Assembly (NCBI RefSeq): GCF_027186265.1
Contig: NZ_CP114176.1
Location: 744,001-808,000, forward strand
Reading direction: 5' to 3'
DNA from: Lentibacillus daqui
Lineage (GTDB): Bacteria; Bacillota; Bacilli; Bacillales; Amphibacillaceae
DNA: 64,000 nucleotides
A model generated the notes under the pieces. That model was not told the origin of the DNA. It saw nothing but the letters and a program-made list of their open reading frames with translations, and made no database searches. The position numbers and the translations under genes are program-made. Positions 16,519 to 25,270 of the stretch are shown here, one piece after another; within the stretch, counting starts at the first letter, position 1, and every line of letters begins with the position of its first letter.

Positions 16519-18261
16519 ATGCTGGAAAATGGTTATTATTGGAGAAATCGGGAAATGCGTAAACATGTTGCTGTAATCGAGGGGAAAGTGGCACCAAATC
16601 TTGTGTTAACAAATGCAACGTATTTAAATACATTTACCAAACAGTGGTTACAGGCAAATATTTGGATTTTGGATGACCGGATTGTTTATGTTGGGGAGAA
16701 GCTTCCGGAAAAACAAACGAAAACGGAAATCATTGATTGCAGTGATTACTATCTTGTACCAGGTTATATTGAACCACATGCACACCCATTTCAATTATAT
16801 AGTCCTGATAAGCTGGCTAATCATGTGGCGAAGTTCGGTACGACAACATTGATCAATGATAATCTGATGTGGAATTTCTTGTTGGACAAAAAGAAAGCGT
16901 TTTCCTTGTTGGATGAGTTTAATAAACTGCCTGTTTCCATGTACTGGTGGGCTCGTTTTGATTCACAAACGGCTTTGCAGGATGAAGAGGTCTTTTTCAA
17001 TAGTGAAGATGTGCTTGATTGGCTATCACACCCAGCGGTTATTCAAGGGGGGGAATTAACTTCCTGGCCAAATCTGTTAGCTGGTGACGATAGACTGCTA
17101 TATTGGATACAGGAAGCTAATCGGAATGGGAAACCCGTAGAAGGGCATTTCCCTGGGGCTTCAGAAAAAACGCTCACCAAAATGAAGCTGCTGGGGGTTG
17201 CGGCAGATCATGAAGCAATGACAGGAGCAGAGGCGATCAATCGGTTGCAATTAGGGTTCCAGGTGGGGCTAAGACATTCCTCGATCAGGCCTGATTTGCC
17301 AAGACTTTTGGAAGAAATGCTTGCCGAAAACATACCGTCATTTGAACATGTGACCATGACGACGGACGGGGCCACACCAGCATTTTACGAAAATGGGATG
17401 ATGAATGTATGCCTGGAAATTGCAATTCAGAAAGGCGTTGCACCGGAAGAAGCGTACAGTATGGTCTCTCATAATGTGGCAATGCATTATCGTTTAACAG
17501 ATGAATTGGGCTGTATTGCACCAGGAAGGCTCGCCCATATCAATATTTTAGCAAAGAAAGACAACCCGCATCCGGTCGGGGTATTAGCCAAGGGTCAATG
17601 GATTAGGCGGAAGTCAGATGGGGAAACAATAGCTCCCCGATTCGACTGGGAAAAATACAACGTTGGTCCGTTAAACCTGGATTGGAATTTGCAAATGAGT
17701 GACCTGCAGTTTTCCATCCCAATTGGACTGGATATGGTAAATGACGTCATTATCAAACCATACGCGATTGAAACAGATGTTACCCTTGATACAATTCCTG
17801 ATCGCTGTAATGATTCATTTCTATTACTGATCGACCGGAATGGGAAATGGCGGGTAAACACTGCCTTAAGAGGATTTACCAACAAATTGGGAGCTATCGT
17901 AAGTTCCTATTCTACAACTGGTGATATTGTATGTATTGGTAAAAGTAAACAAGATATGCTTACAGCCTGGAATCGTTTGAAAAAAATAGGCGGAGGAATT
18001 GTGCTTGTCCACCAAGGAGAAATTTTGTTTGAATTGCCACTGGCCCTTGGAGGAATCATGTTCGATGGCAAAATGGAGGATTTAATTGAGAAGGAAAAAC
18101 AGCTGAAAAAACATTTAAAGGAATTCGGCTATCCATATGACGATCCTGTGTATTCCATCCTTTTCCTATCCGCAACCCATTTGCCGTATATTCGGATAAC
18201 ACAGCGTGGCATTGTTGATGTGAAAAAACGGGAGGTACTTTTTCCGGCAATCATGCGTTGA
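16519..18261 (+). CDS. yerA: YerA, adenine deaminase family amidohydrolase
   Basis: 580 residues, the same length as B. subtilis YerA. It is an amidohydrolase with an N-terminal composite domain, a TIM barrel and a C-terminal adenine-deaminase domain. Metal-binding motifs seen are EPHAHP (about residue 92), the His in VEGHFPGA and in ADHEAMTG, and TMTTDGATP with the catalytic Asp. Adenine deaminases convert adenine to hypoxanthine. YerA is a paralogue of AdeC and its substrate is not firmly established, so purine salvage is inferred from family and location next to pur genes. The ATG at 16519 is chosen because GGAGAG precedes it by 7 nt; an ATG at 16504 would add five residues. Confidence 0.85.
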   Translation: MLENGYYWRNREMRKHVAVIEGKVAPNLVLTNATYLNTFTKQWLQANIWILDDRIVYVGEKLPEKQTKTEIIDCSDYYLVPGYIEPHAHPFQLYSPDKLANHVAKFGTTTLINDNLMWNFLLDKKKAFSLLDEFNKLPVSMYWWARFDSQTALQDEEVFFNSEDVLDWLSHPAVIQGGELTSWPNLLAGDDRLLYWIQEANRNGKPVEGHFPGASEKTLTKMKLLGVAADHEAMTGAEAINRLQLGFQVGLRHSSIRPDLPRLLEEMLAENIPSFEHVTMTTDGATPAFYENGMMNVCLEIAIQKGVAPEEAYSMVSHNVAMHYRLTDELGCIAPGRLAHINILAKKDNPHPVGVLAKGQWIRRKSDGETIAPRFDWEKYNVGPLNLDWNLQMSDLQFSIPIGLDMVNDVIIKPYAIETDVTLDTIPDRCNDSFLLLIDRNGKWRVNTALRGFTNKLGAIVSSYSTTGDIVCIGKSKQDMLTAWNRLKKIGGGIVLVHQGEILFELPLALGGIMFDGKMEDLIEKEKQLKKHLKEFGYPYDDPVYSILFLSATHLPYIRITQRGIVDVKKREVLFPAIMR

Positions 18262-18337
18262 TGGATGATTGCTGGAAGATTTTTTAACCTGGCTGGATTT
18301 TGGCCGCGGCAATTATCCCTATGCATTTCCCATTACG

Positions 18338-18346
18338 TGTTATAAT
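18338..18346 (+). promoter_or_regulatory. Extended -10 promoter upstream of yerC
   Basis: TGTTATAAT, a perfect TGn extended -10 with consensus TATAAT at 18341-18346 and no good -35. It lies about 85 nt before the yerC start. Confidence 0.55.
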
Positions 18347-18432
18347 GAGTGTAGAAGGTATTTTACTATAATTCCCGAATTAAAAGACAGTTGACATTTC
18401 AAACGAATAAATGACAGGGGGTTGCAGTCAAC

Positions 18433-18738
18433 GTGCAAATTGATAAATTACGCGGGGAACAGTTAGATCAATTATTTGATGCGATTTTGTCGCTGCAAGA
18501 TCGCGAAGAATGCTACCGCTTTTTTGACGACATCGCAACAATGTCAGAAATCCACTCGATTGCCCAGCGCTTGCAAGTTGCCAAAATGCTGATAGAAGGG
18601 CAGACTTATCATGTGATAGAAAAGGAAACAAAAGCATCAACAGCCACCATTTCCCGGGTACGAAGGTGCATTAACTTTGGCAATGACGGCTATAAAATGG
18701 TGCTGGATCGAACATCAGGTAAAACAAACGAAGACTAG
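18433..18738 (+). CDS. yerC: YerC, TrpR/YerC-YecD family transcriptional regulator
   Basis: 101 residues. The whole protein aligns by eye with B. subtilis YerC. It is a helical TrpR-like fold with a C-terminal helix-turn-helix around STATISRVRRCINFG (about residues 69-83). The start is GTG at 18433, with AGGGGG 12 nt upstream. The YerC/YecD family are small DNA-binding proteins; YerC of B. subtilis has been linked to regulation of amino-acid biosynthesis genes, and its targets here are unknown. It marks the left edge of the backbone before the inserted block. Confidence 0.9.
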   Translation: MQIDKLRGEQLDQLFDAILSLQDREECYRFFDDIATMSEIHSIAQRLQVAKMLIEGQTYHVIEKETKASTATISRVRRCINFGNDGYKMVLDRTSGKTNED

Positions 18739-18739
18739 G

Positions 18740-18779
18740 AAAATGTCGTTACCCTATGAAGGGAGCGGCATTTTTTTAT
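18740..18779 (+). terminator. Intrinsic terminator after yerC
   Basis: Stem AAAATGTCG / CGGCATTTT (one G-U pair) running into a T tract (18771-18778), immediately after the yerC stop. Confidence 0.8.
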
Positions 18780-18866
18780 TGGACGAGGGGATAGGCACCT
18801 TGTCCCACACCAAAAGCTGGAATTTATGCTGAGTGTGGGCTGCAAGGGAAAGGAGATGAAGGCTGC

Positions 18867-19017
18867 ATCAACCCACCCCGTACAATATCGACCGTGGATC
18901 GAGCATATCAACCAAATCGGGTAAAGTATCGACCCTGAAGCGGTCATATCAACCAAATCCGGCAAAATATCAACCTTAAAACGAAGCTATCAACAAAAAT
19001 TGAAACAATATCAACCC
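18867..19017. repeat. 20/21-nt tandem array R4 (7 units plus part)
   Basis: Seven units of 20 or 21 nt, in the order 20, 20, 21, 20, 21, 20, 21, start at 18867 and each begins ATCAACC or ATCGACC. An eighth partial copy is at 19010. Read on the minus strand the core is GGTTGATA, close to the cores of R2, R3, R5 and R7. It fills most of the gap between yerC and the ABC importer operon. Confidence 0.75.
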
Positions 19018-19162
19018 ATAAGCGTGACCGTTGTCATAGCCATTTTATTTTAATGTTATCTCCATCCACTCCCCCTTGGTCTGTCAGCATAATCCTCAGT
19101 TCCATTGTAAAGTTGGCCAGACGAACCGCCCCAATGTCTCGCTGGAAAATAGACTAATAGTA

Positions 19163-19171
19163 TGATATAAT
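19163..19171 (+). promoter_or_regulatory. Extended -10 promoter of the ABC importer operon
   Basis: TGATATAAT: extended -10 with consensus TATAAT at 19166-19171. A weak -35 (TGGAAA, 19143-19148) lies 17 nt upstream. It is about 48 nt before the first gene. No T-box or other leader structure was seen. Confidence 0.6.
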
Positions 19172-19219
19172 CCGCTTAACTATTTTGAGAATTTTTACAT
19201 ATGGATGGGGGAAACGTGA

Positions 19220-20218
19220 ATGAAGCGATTGCTGTTGTTGATTGCAATGATTGGTATGATTGGTTTGGCAGCCTGTAGTAGTGATGATTCTGCGGGAAGT
19301 GAAGGAAAAGCTGGATCTGATGGAGAGAAAACATATACGGTTGGTGCAACGCAAATTGTTGAACATCCGTCTCTTGATGAGGCATACAAAGGATTTAAGG
19401 ATGCGCTTGCCGATGCCGGGCTGAACGTAGAATATGATTTTCAAAGCGCCCAGAATGACCAAAATAATGTCAAACCGATTTCAGATGGTTTTGTTGCAGA
19501 TAATGTCGATCTGATTTTTGCCAATTCAACACCAAGCGCCCTTGGAGCACTGCAAGCGACAAGCGATATTCCAATTGTGTTTACATCGGTAACGGATGCT
19601 GTAGATGCCGGGCTGGTAAAATCAATGGACGAACATGAAGGAAATATTACCGGAGTTGTCGACCTTCATCCGGATGCCATTAAAGAGACGGTGAAGTTTA
19701 TCAGTGACAATTTTTCGGATGCAAAAGTAGGCATGATCTATAATGCCGGAGAACAGAACTCGGTTGCCCAAATTAAGGCAGTCAAAAAAGCAGCAAAAGA
19801 CACCGGGCTTAGCATTGTGGAGCGAACAGTAGCCAACTCTTCAGAAGTACAGCAGGCCGCTACAACGCTGGTTGATGAGGCAGATGTGTTCTATATCATT
19901 ACCGACAATACCGTTGTTTCCGCATTGGACAGTGTTGTTGGAGTTGCAAACGATCAGGATATCCCACTATTTGTTGGTGAACCCGATTCATTGGAAAAAG
20001 GGGGATTTGCGACGTTCGGTATTGATTATCACACGATTGGTTACCGCTCAGGCGAAATGGCTGCGGATATTTTAACCGGGAAAAAGGAAGCAAGCGATTT
20101 TCCTGTTGAATACCCACCGGAAATTCAACTGTTCATTAATAAGCAAGCAGCAGAAGAACAAGGTGTAAAATGGAACGACAAATGGGACGATGCAGCAGAA
20201 TTTGTTGAGACGAAATAA
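19220..20218 (+). CDS. ABC transporter substrate-binding lipoprotein (TrpX/PF04392-like)
   Basis: 332 residues. A lipoprotein signal peptide with lipobox LAAC puts the lipidated Cys at position 19, followed by a Ser/Gly-rich linker. The mature part has features of the ABC_sub_bind family (periplasmic-binding fold related to LacI/sugar-binding proteins): VGATQIVEHPSLDEAYKGF at the start and PIVFTSVTDAVDAGLV in the middle. Family members are associated with tryptophan or tyrosine uptake (TrpXYZ) in Firmicutes, but the ligand here cannot be read from sequence. It heads an operon with a permease and an ATPase. A hairpin repeat separates it from the permease gene. Confidence 0.85.
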   Translation: MKRLLLLIAMIGMIGLAACSSDDSAGSEGKAGSDGEKTYTVGATQIVEHPSLDEAYKGFKDALADAGLNVEYDFQSAQNDQNNVKPISDGFVADNVDLIFANSTPSALGALQATSDIPIVFTSVTDAVDAGLVKSMDEHEGNITGVVDLHPDAIKETVKFISDNFSDAKVGMIYNAGEQNSVAQIKAVKKAAKDTGLSIVERTVANSSEVQQAATTLVDEADVFYIITDNTVVSALDSVVGVANDQDIPLFVGEPDSLEKGGFATFGIDYHTIGYRSGEMAADILTGKKEASDFPVEYPPEIQLFINKQAAEEQGVKWNDKWDDAAEFVETK

Positions 20219-20221
20219 CTT

Positions 20222-20252
20222 CATTTAGTGGGGTGTTCTTCCCCACTAAATG
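20222..20252. repeat. Hairpin repeat, copy 2
   Basis: Perfect 12-bp inverted repeat CATTTAGTGGGG / CCCCACTAAATG with a 7-nt loop, just after the substrate-binding protein stop. It is similar to the hairpin at 16-45. No T-run follows. Besides being an interspersed repeat, it may stabilise the upstream message so that binding protein is made in excess over membrane parts. Confidence 0.6.
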
Positions 20253-20345
20253 TTAGTTGACCATTATGGGGCGGGCCCGAACGAATGCGTGACAAACTTA
20301 TGGAAAGAGCCAGGTTAACTCCCAGAGAATGAAAGGAAGAAAACG

Positions 20346-21326
20346 ATGATTATATCCATGTTTGGTGCTGTTGAATCCGGTGTCATCTATGCAATAATGG
20401 CATTAGGGGTATATTTGACGTTTCGGGTGCTTGATTTTCCCGATTTAACGGTTGATGGAAGTTTTGTTACCGGTGCGTCTGTTGCAGCTGTCTCGATTAT
20501 GAATGGTATCCCGCCAATTCTGGCAACTATTTTTGCCGTTATTGCCGGCCTTATTGCTGGATGTATCACCGGCATATTGCATACAAAGGGAAAAATTAAT
20601 GCACTATTATCCGGAATCCTGATGATGACCGCATTATATTCGATTAACTTACGGATTATGAAGCAGCCAACCCTGTCCATGTTAAATGAAACAACGATTT
20701 TCACCCAATTGAAATCAGTATGGGACGGAACAGGTATCGATGATTTTTTAAATGGCATATTATCCATGTTGGGAATGACCAAATTTCCGGCAACATGGGC
20801 TATTATTTTAGTGATGATCGTTGTGACACTTGGCATAAAATTAATAACGGATTTCTATTTAAAGACAGAGGTGGGTCTTGCATTAAGGGCGATCGGGGAT
20901 AATAAAAAAATGATCCGCAGTTTATCCGCAAATACCGATTCATTGACAATTTTCGGTGTTGGCCTTTCCAATGGGCTTGTTGCATTATCTGGCGGACTGT
21001 ATGCACAGCTTGGCGGGTTTGCCGATGTGAATATGGGAATCGGGATGATTGTCATTGGCCTTGCCTCCGTCATCATTGGGGAAGCATTATTTGGCACTAA
21101 AACCATTTCCAGAACAACATTGGCAGTCATTGGTGGTGCGGTAATTTACCGAATCATTGTCACCTTGGCACTACAGGTTGAATTCCTGGATACAGGTGAT
21201 ATGAAATTAATTACGGCCTTTATTGTTGTTATCGCATTGGTTACCCCAAAATTGTTGCAAACAAGAAGAGAAAAGAAGCGCCGTTTACAAAAACGAAAGA
21301 CACTCCATCATGAAGAGGTGGCGTAA
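20346..21326 (+). CDS. ABC transporter permease (BPD_transp_2 family)
   Basis: 326 residues with about eight or nine hydrophobic segments and a basic C-terminal tail. It belongs to the branched-chain amino acid/ribose-type permease family. FRVLDFPDLTVDGSF near the N-terminus is typical of permeases paired with PF04392 binding proteins, and GIGMIVIGLASVIIGEALFG is a conserved later segment. ATG at 20346 follows GAAAGGAAG. Its stop is 3 nt before the ATPase start. Confidence 0.88.
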   Translation: MIISMFGAVESGVIYAIMALGVYLTFRVLDFPDLTVDGSFVTGASVAAVSIMNGIPPILATIFAVIAGLIAGCITGILHTKGKINALLSGILMMTALYSINLRIMKQPTLSMLNETTIFTQLKSVWDGTGIDDFLNGILSMLGMTKFPATWAIILVMIVVTLGIKLITDFYLKTEVGLALRAIGDNKKMIRSLSANTDSLTIFGVGLSNGLVALSGGLYAQLGGFADVNMGIGMIVIGLASVIIGEALFGTKTISRTTLAVIGGAVIYRIIVTLALQVEFLDTGDMKLITAFIVVIALVTPKLLQTRREKKRRLQKRKTLHHEEVA

Positions 21327-21329
21327 AGA

Positions 21330-22124
21330 ATGCTAAAATTAAGTAATATTTCCATGACATTCAGTGAAGGGACACCAGATGAAAAGAAGGCACTGCAATC
21401 ATTTGATTTAAATTTGGAAAAGGGCGACTTTGTTACTGTTATTGGCAGTAATGGTGCGGGAAAATCGACGTTAATGAATGTGATTTCCGGTGTGCTTATT
21501 CCGGAAGCAGGCGATGTGGTGATTAATGGGAAACCGGTCGGTCATTTGCCAGAATATAAGCGATCCGCAATGATTGGTCGTGTGTTTCAAGATCCCATGG
21601 CAGGAACAGCGCCTTCCATGACGATAGAGGAAAATTTGGCGATGGCTTATTCCCGGAACAAAAAACGGAAACTAAGAATCGGTGTAACGAAGAAGCGAAG
21701 AACGGTGTTTAAAGAATATTTGCAAACATTAAACTTGGGATTGGAAGATCGGTTAACAGCAAAGGTTGGGTTGCTTTCCGGTGGGGAGCGACAGGCACTT
21801 TCGTTGTTAATGACGACTTTTACTGAACCAGATATTCTCTTGCTTGATGAACATACTGCAGCACTGGACCCATCCCGCGCAGCATTAATTACAGATTTGA
21901 CCGAAGAGGTTGTCCAAAGTGCCAGATTAACAACATTAATGGTTACCCATAACATGCAACAGGCGCTTGATCTGGGTAACCGATTAATAATGATGGATAA
22001 AGGGCAGATCATTTTAGAAGTAAGTGGAGAAGAAAAACAGAAATTAACGATTGAAGATCTGTTACATGAATTTCAGCGAATTCGTGGGACACAATTTGAA
22101 AATGATCGTGCTGTTTTAGGCTAG
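21330..22124 (+). CDS. ABC transporter ATP-binding protein
   Basis: 264 residues. Walker A is GSNGAGKST (about residues 38-46), the signature is LSGGERQAL, Walker B is ILLLDEHTAALDP and the switch His is in MVTHNM. It energises import by the preceding binding protein and permease; the three genes form one operon. The region between Q-loop (RVFQDP) and signature is longer and more basic than usual (NKKRKLR, KKRRTVF), as in other members paired with this permease type. Confidence 0.9.
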   Translation: MLKLSNISMTFSEGTPDEKKALQSFDLNLEKGDFVTVIGSNGAGKSTLMNVISGVLIPEAGDVVINGKPVGHLPEYKRSAMIGRVFQDPMAGTAPSMTIEENLAMAYSRNKKRKLRIGVTKKRRTVFKEYLQTLNLGLEDRLTAKVGLLSGGERQALSLLMTTFTEPDILLLDEHTAALDPSRAALITDLTEEVVQSARLTTLMVTHNMQQALDLGNRLIMMDKGQIILEVSGEEKQKLTIEDLLHEFQRIRGTQFENDRAVLG

Positions 22125-22163
22125 ATAACTTTCTCACCATCTAGTTAACGAGACCTGAGACTC

Positions 22164-22345
22164 GATCAACTTTTAGGTGCTTTAGATCAACTTTATGCCA
22201 GATTCGATCAACTTTTATGCGTTTTGGATCAACTTCATGCTAGGTTCGATTAACTTTCATGTATTTTGGATCAACTTCATGCTAGGTTCGATTAACTTTT
22301 ATGTGTTTTGAATCAACTCTATGCTAAATACGATCATCTTTTTCA
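22164..22345. repeat. 21-nt tandem array R5 (8 units plus part)
   Basis: Eight exact 21-nt units start at 22164 and every 21 nt to 22311, with a partial ninth at 22332. Units begin GATCAACTT, with GATTAACTT and AATCAACTC variants. Alternate units resemble each other in the variable half (for example those at 22227 and 22269 are identical), suggesting a 42-nt higher-order duplication. On the minus strand the core is AAGTTGATC, as in R3. It is the longest array in the window and marks the start of the AT-rich accessory block. Confidence 0.85.
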
Positions 22346-22512
22346 GCGGTCTGCAGCAAACAGAGGGTGCAACCTGTCTGACCCACTGGACCGCTGCCTC
22401 AATGCAGATAACTCTCGTAGCTTTGAAATATGTTTGATTATTTGATAAATGATTGTGAAAGATATTACTCAATGTAGCAATCGGGCCATTTTGAGAGGAG
22501 AGGCGGAGTTTT

Positions 22513-23016
22513 ATGAATAAAATTATCCTAATTGGTTCGGGCGGCTCGGGGAAATCAACTTTGGCCAGACAGTTGGGGGCCAAGCTAAATTTAAAGGTAT
22601 ATCATTTAGATGCGCTATTTTGGAAGCCAAATTGGGTAGGTGTTCCAAGGAATGAACAAAGGGGGATACAAAATGAGTTAGTCAAAAATGAAAAATGGAT
22701 TATTGATGGAAATTATGGTGGAACGATGGATATTAGGCTTAATGCGGCAGATACAATAATCTTCCTTGATGTTCATCGAACCATCTGTGTTTATCGTGCT
22801 TTTAAAAGAATGTTGCAGTACAGAAATAAAACTAGACCAGATATGGGAGAAGGCTGCGAAGAGAGGTTTGACTTCGGCTTTCTAAAATGGATATGGAATT
22901 ATCCGAAAGCCAAAAGACCAGAAGTATTAAAAAAGCTAGAGCAATTTTCTACTGAAAAACAAATTATCATTTTAAGATCACCTAAGCAAATTCAAAAGTT
23001 CTTGGAAAAAGCATAA
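22513..23016 (+). CDS. P-loop adenylate-kinase-like protein (FlaR/topology-modulation family)
   Basis: 167 residues. A Walker A motif, GSGGSGKSTLARQLG (residues 8-22), is followed by YHLDALFWKPNW, a hallmark of proteins annotated as DNA topology modulation protein FlaR. A later IDGNYGGTMDIRLNAAD motif holds the substrate-side Asn/Arg. Biochemistry of the family is poorly defined; a small-molecule kinase activity is likely from the fold. The RBS is GAGAGGAG upstream of the ATG. It stands alone on the edge of the accessory block. Confidence 0.8.
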   Translation: MNKIILIGSGGSGKSTLARQLGAKLNLKVYHLDALFWKPNWVGVPRNEQRGIQNELVKNEKWIIDGNYGGTMDIRLNAADTIIFLDVHRTICVYRAFKRMLQYRNKTRPDMGEGCEERFDFGFLKWIWNYPKAKRPEVLKKLEQFSTEKQIIILRSPKQIQKFLEKA

Positions 23017-23171
23017 TAATTTTGTGTCATATTCCACAAAAGGGCGCAAGAATTGAATAACGATGGACTTTCTAATAACAATCCATTTGTTCAAAAGAGG
23101 ATTGTACAAGAAGGTGATTCAGGCGATTTTACAGAATATTATCTTCATCAGATGATATGGTGGTGTACCTT

Positions 23172-23642
23172 ATGGACGTAATTTTAGAGAAAGCTACAAA
23201 TGATGATGCACAATCTATTTTTGATATGCAAGTTAAGGCTTTTATGCCACTGTTAGAAAAATATAAGGATTATGATACAAATCCTGCAAACGAAACCATT
23301 GATAGAGTTTTTAAAAGAATAAATAACCCTAATGGTGGGTTTTACAAAATATTAGTTGATAATATTCTTGTAGGTGCTATTTGTGTAATCAGGAAAGAGA
23401 GCGTACATTGGATAAGCCCAATGTTTATTCTTCCTAAATACCAAGGTAAAGGTATAGCGCAGAAAGCTATCATTTCAGTTGAGAAAATGTTTATCAAAGC
23501 TACTAGTTGGGAATTAGCTACAATTTTAGAAGAAGAACGTAATTGTTATCTATATGAAAAAATGGGCTACATCAAAACAGGTGTTATTAAGAAATTGGAC
23601 GAAAATACAACCCTTATATTTTATAAAAAAATTGTTAAATAG
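23172..23642 (+). CDS. GNAT family N-acetyltransferase
   Basis: 156 residues. The acetyl-CoA-binding motif A is recognisable as ILPKYQGKGIAQKAI (about residues 90-104), followed by the YEKMGY motif near the C-terminus. Substrate is unknown. An ATG at 23157 would add five residues; neither start has a strong ribosome-binding site. The 140 nt upstream hold no supported gene. Confidence 0.8.
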   Translation: MDVILEKATNDDAQSIFDMQVKAFMPLLEKYKDYDTNPANETIDRVFKRINNPNGGFYKILVDNILVGAICVIRKESVHWISPMFILPKYQGKGIAQKAIISVEKMFIKATSWELATILEEERNCYLYEKMGYIKTGVIKKLDENTTLIFYKKIVK

Positions 23643-23695
23643 TTTTAGATTATTCAAGAAACTAGGTGCAGTAATGGAATATCGGGGGGTTCCAA

Positions 23696-24160
23696 GTGAC
23701 TGAAGTTAATAATGATGATTCATTTGAAAATATGAATGTCAAAGAAAAAGCAGCAACAATTATTGGACTCACGCTTTTTATTATATTGGTAATCGCATTC
23801 GTTTTAGGTATTTTCTTTTTTGGCTTTGCAGGAGTTTTTGAATTACTTGGTATTCACTATCAATCGATCTGGTCATTATTTATTTTTGTTGTTAGTTTCT
23901 TTATTTTAGGGTTTGTGGTTGACTTATTTTTTGACGCTATAAGAAAGCTGTCTGTCCAAAATACAAGTGGAAATATGAAAGCATTTTTCATTCAAGTACT
24001 TGTTGCATTTGTGGCGAACTGGATCGTCATTGTAACAGTAGATGCATTTATGAAAAGTATTACCCTCTCTTTAGGAACGAAGACCATAGTCGCTTTACTA
24101 CTAGCTATATTGGAACCTATATTTGACAACAAAAAAGAGCAAAGAAAAAAAGATACTTAG
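23696..24160 (+). CDS. YrvL-like small membrane regulatory protein
   Basis: 154 residues. An acidic N-terminus is followed by about four transmembrane segments (roughly 22-45, 58-80, 100-122 and 128-140) and a charged Lys/Glu tail. Composition and layout resemble the YrvL family (PF14184), whose B. subtilis member is tied to control of an alternative sigma factor. No sigma-factor gene is visible nearby, so the family call is tentative and the role is unknown. It starts with GTG after CGGGGGG. Confidence 0.5.
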   Translation: MTEVNNDDSFENMNVKEKAATIIGLTLFIILVIAFVLGIFFFGFAGVFELLGIHYQSIWSLFIFVVSFFILGFVVDLFFDAIRKLSVQNTSGNMKAFFIQVLVAFVANWIVIVTVDAFMKSITLSLGTKTIVALLLAILEPIFDNKKEQRKKDT

Positions 24161-24255
24161 AAATTTGAATGAACTACGCATTTAACAGCAACAATTACGT
24201 TCTTCAATCATCGGAGCGCTTTTGCGGAGGAAAGGTTATGCTTCAATCGGGTTAT

Positions 24256-25200
24256 TTAGTTACTATTAAATTCTCTTCTTCCACGAAAGCGGTCAGCTCT
24301 GTTTCCTTTCTTTTTTTGAAAAGGTTTTGTATTATACTCTGTTAATTTTTCCTGAATGGCCCGATTCAGCTCCTCTATAGAGAAAAACTGCTGGTTACGG
24401 AGGGAAGCAATGATCCAAGTTGAAATATTGCCCACCATACCTTCAGCGCTCGATTTATCCTTCTTTTGGGTGACGAACTCTTGCCGGGATAATTGTCGTG
24501 TTATAGTGTTCCGCCATTTCTTGATAAATACGATTTATAATAGGTTCACTCCGTGAGGCTTTCACAACACCAGTTTTCAGATTATCCGGCACAATAATTC
24601 TTGTAACCCCACCATAGAACTGGAAGGCATGCACATGCGCTGTAATCCAATTCTCGGTTTCCATGGACAGGAAGGCCTTTACGTATGCATACATGGAAGT
24701 GCCGAAACAAACACATAGGCAGGAATGTCTTCACCAGTAATATTGTCTTTTATAGACATTGTTTGTCCCGCCCAGTCTACCTCTAATAATTCACCTGGCT
24801 TTCGCTTGATTCGCATGGTGGCCTTTGTTTTGTTGGCATACGCATGATAAAAACGACAAAATTGACGGTAGCTATAAGATATTTCGTTATTAGCCCTGCA
24901 ACTTAAGCAATATTCATCCCATAAAAGAGAAAGGGTTACCCCGCTTTTCGCCAATTCTTTATGAATATACTCGCAATCTGGCATTCTCCTAAATCCAGAA
25001 TCCACACTCCTTTCTGGATATAAAAACCTTTGAAGCTCTGCATCCGACATATCTTTTTCAAAGGGCCAAGAAATTCCACAATTCCGCGCCCTTTTTAGGA
25101 CATCATTTACGGTTGTCCTTGAATTGGAACAACTTGAAGCAATCCCCCTCTGACTTACTCCTTGGGCACGAAGCCTAAGGATTTCACGATATTTAATCAC
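24256..25200 (-). pseudogene. IS21-family transposase (IstA), broken
   Basis: Three fragments in different frames. 25200-24679 has the N-terminal helix-turn-helix (REILRLRAQGVSQRGIA) and the first catalytic Asp in LLEVDWAGQ. 24694-24455 carries the second Asp in RIIVPDNLKTGV. 24438-24256 has the C-terminal part. At least two frameshifts and a short 3' end make it inactive. No IstB ATPase gene remains. The start is GTG at 25200 after AGGAGG, which lies within the palindrome at 25209-25260. Confidence 0.85.
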
Positions 25201-25208
25201 AAAAAAGG

Positions 25209-25260
25209 CCTCCTATATAATGAATTTGCACATTAGTATGCAAATTCATTATATAGGAGG
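25209..25260. repeat. 22-bp perfect inverted repeat at the IS21 remnant end
   Basis: Two 22-bp arms (25209-25230 and 25239-25260) with an 8-nt loop. Each arm ends outward in AGGAGG, so the palindrome places a Shine-Dalgarno sequence in front of genes on both strands: istA on the minus side and the short ORF starting at 25271 on the plus side. Confidence 0.8.
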
Positions 25261-25270
25261 TGGTTCATTT

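Noticed and set aside
18960..19220. T-box leader for the TrpX-like ABC operon
   Set aside because: No T-box motif, specifier stem or antiterminator could be found; the space is filled by array R4 and a promoter.
22164..22345. CRISPR array
   Set aside because: Units are 21 nt in total with a conserved block of about 9 nt and a 12-nt variable half; too short for repeat plus spacer, and no cas genes are present.
23017..23171. Possible gene fragment before the acetyltransferase
   Set aside because: Short open stretches exist, but none has a recognisable motif or start.
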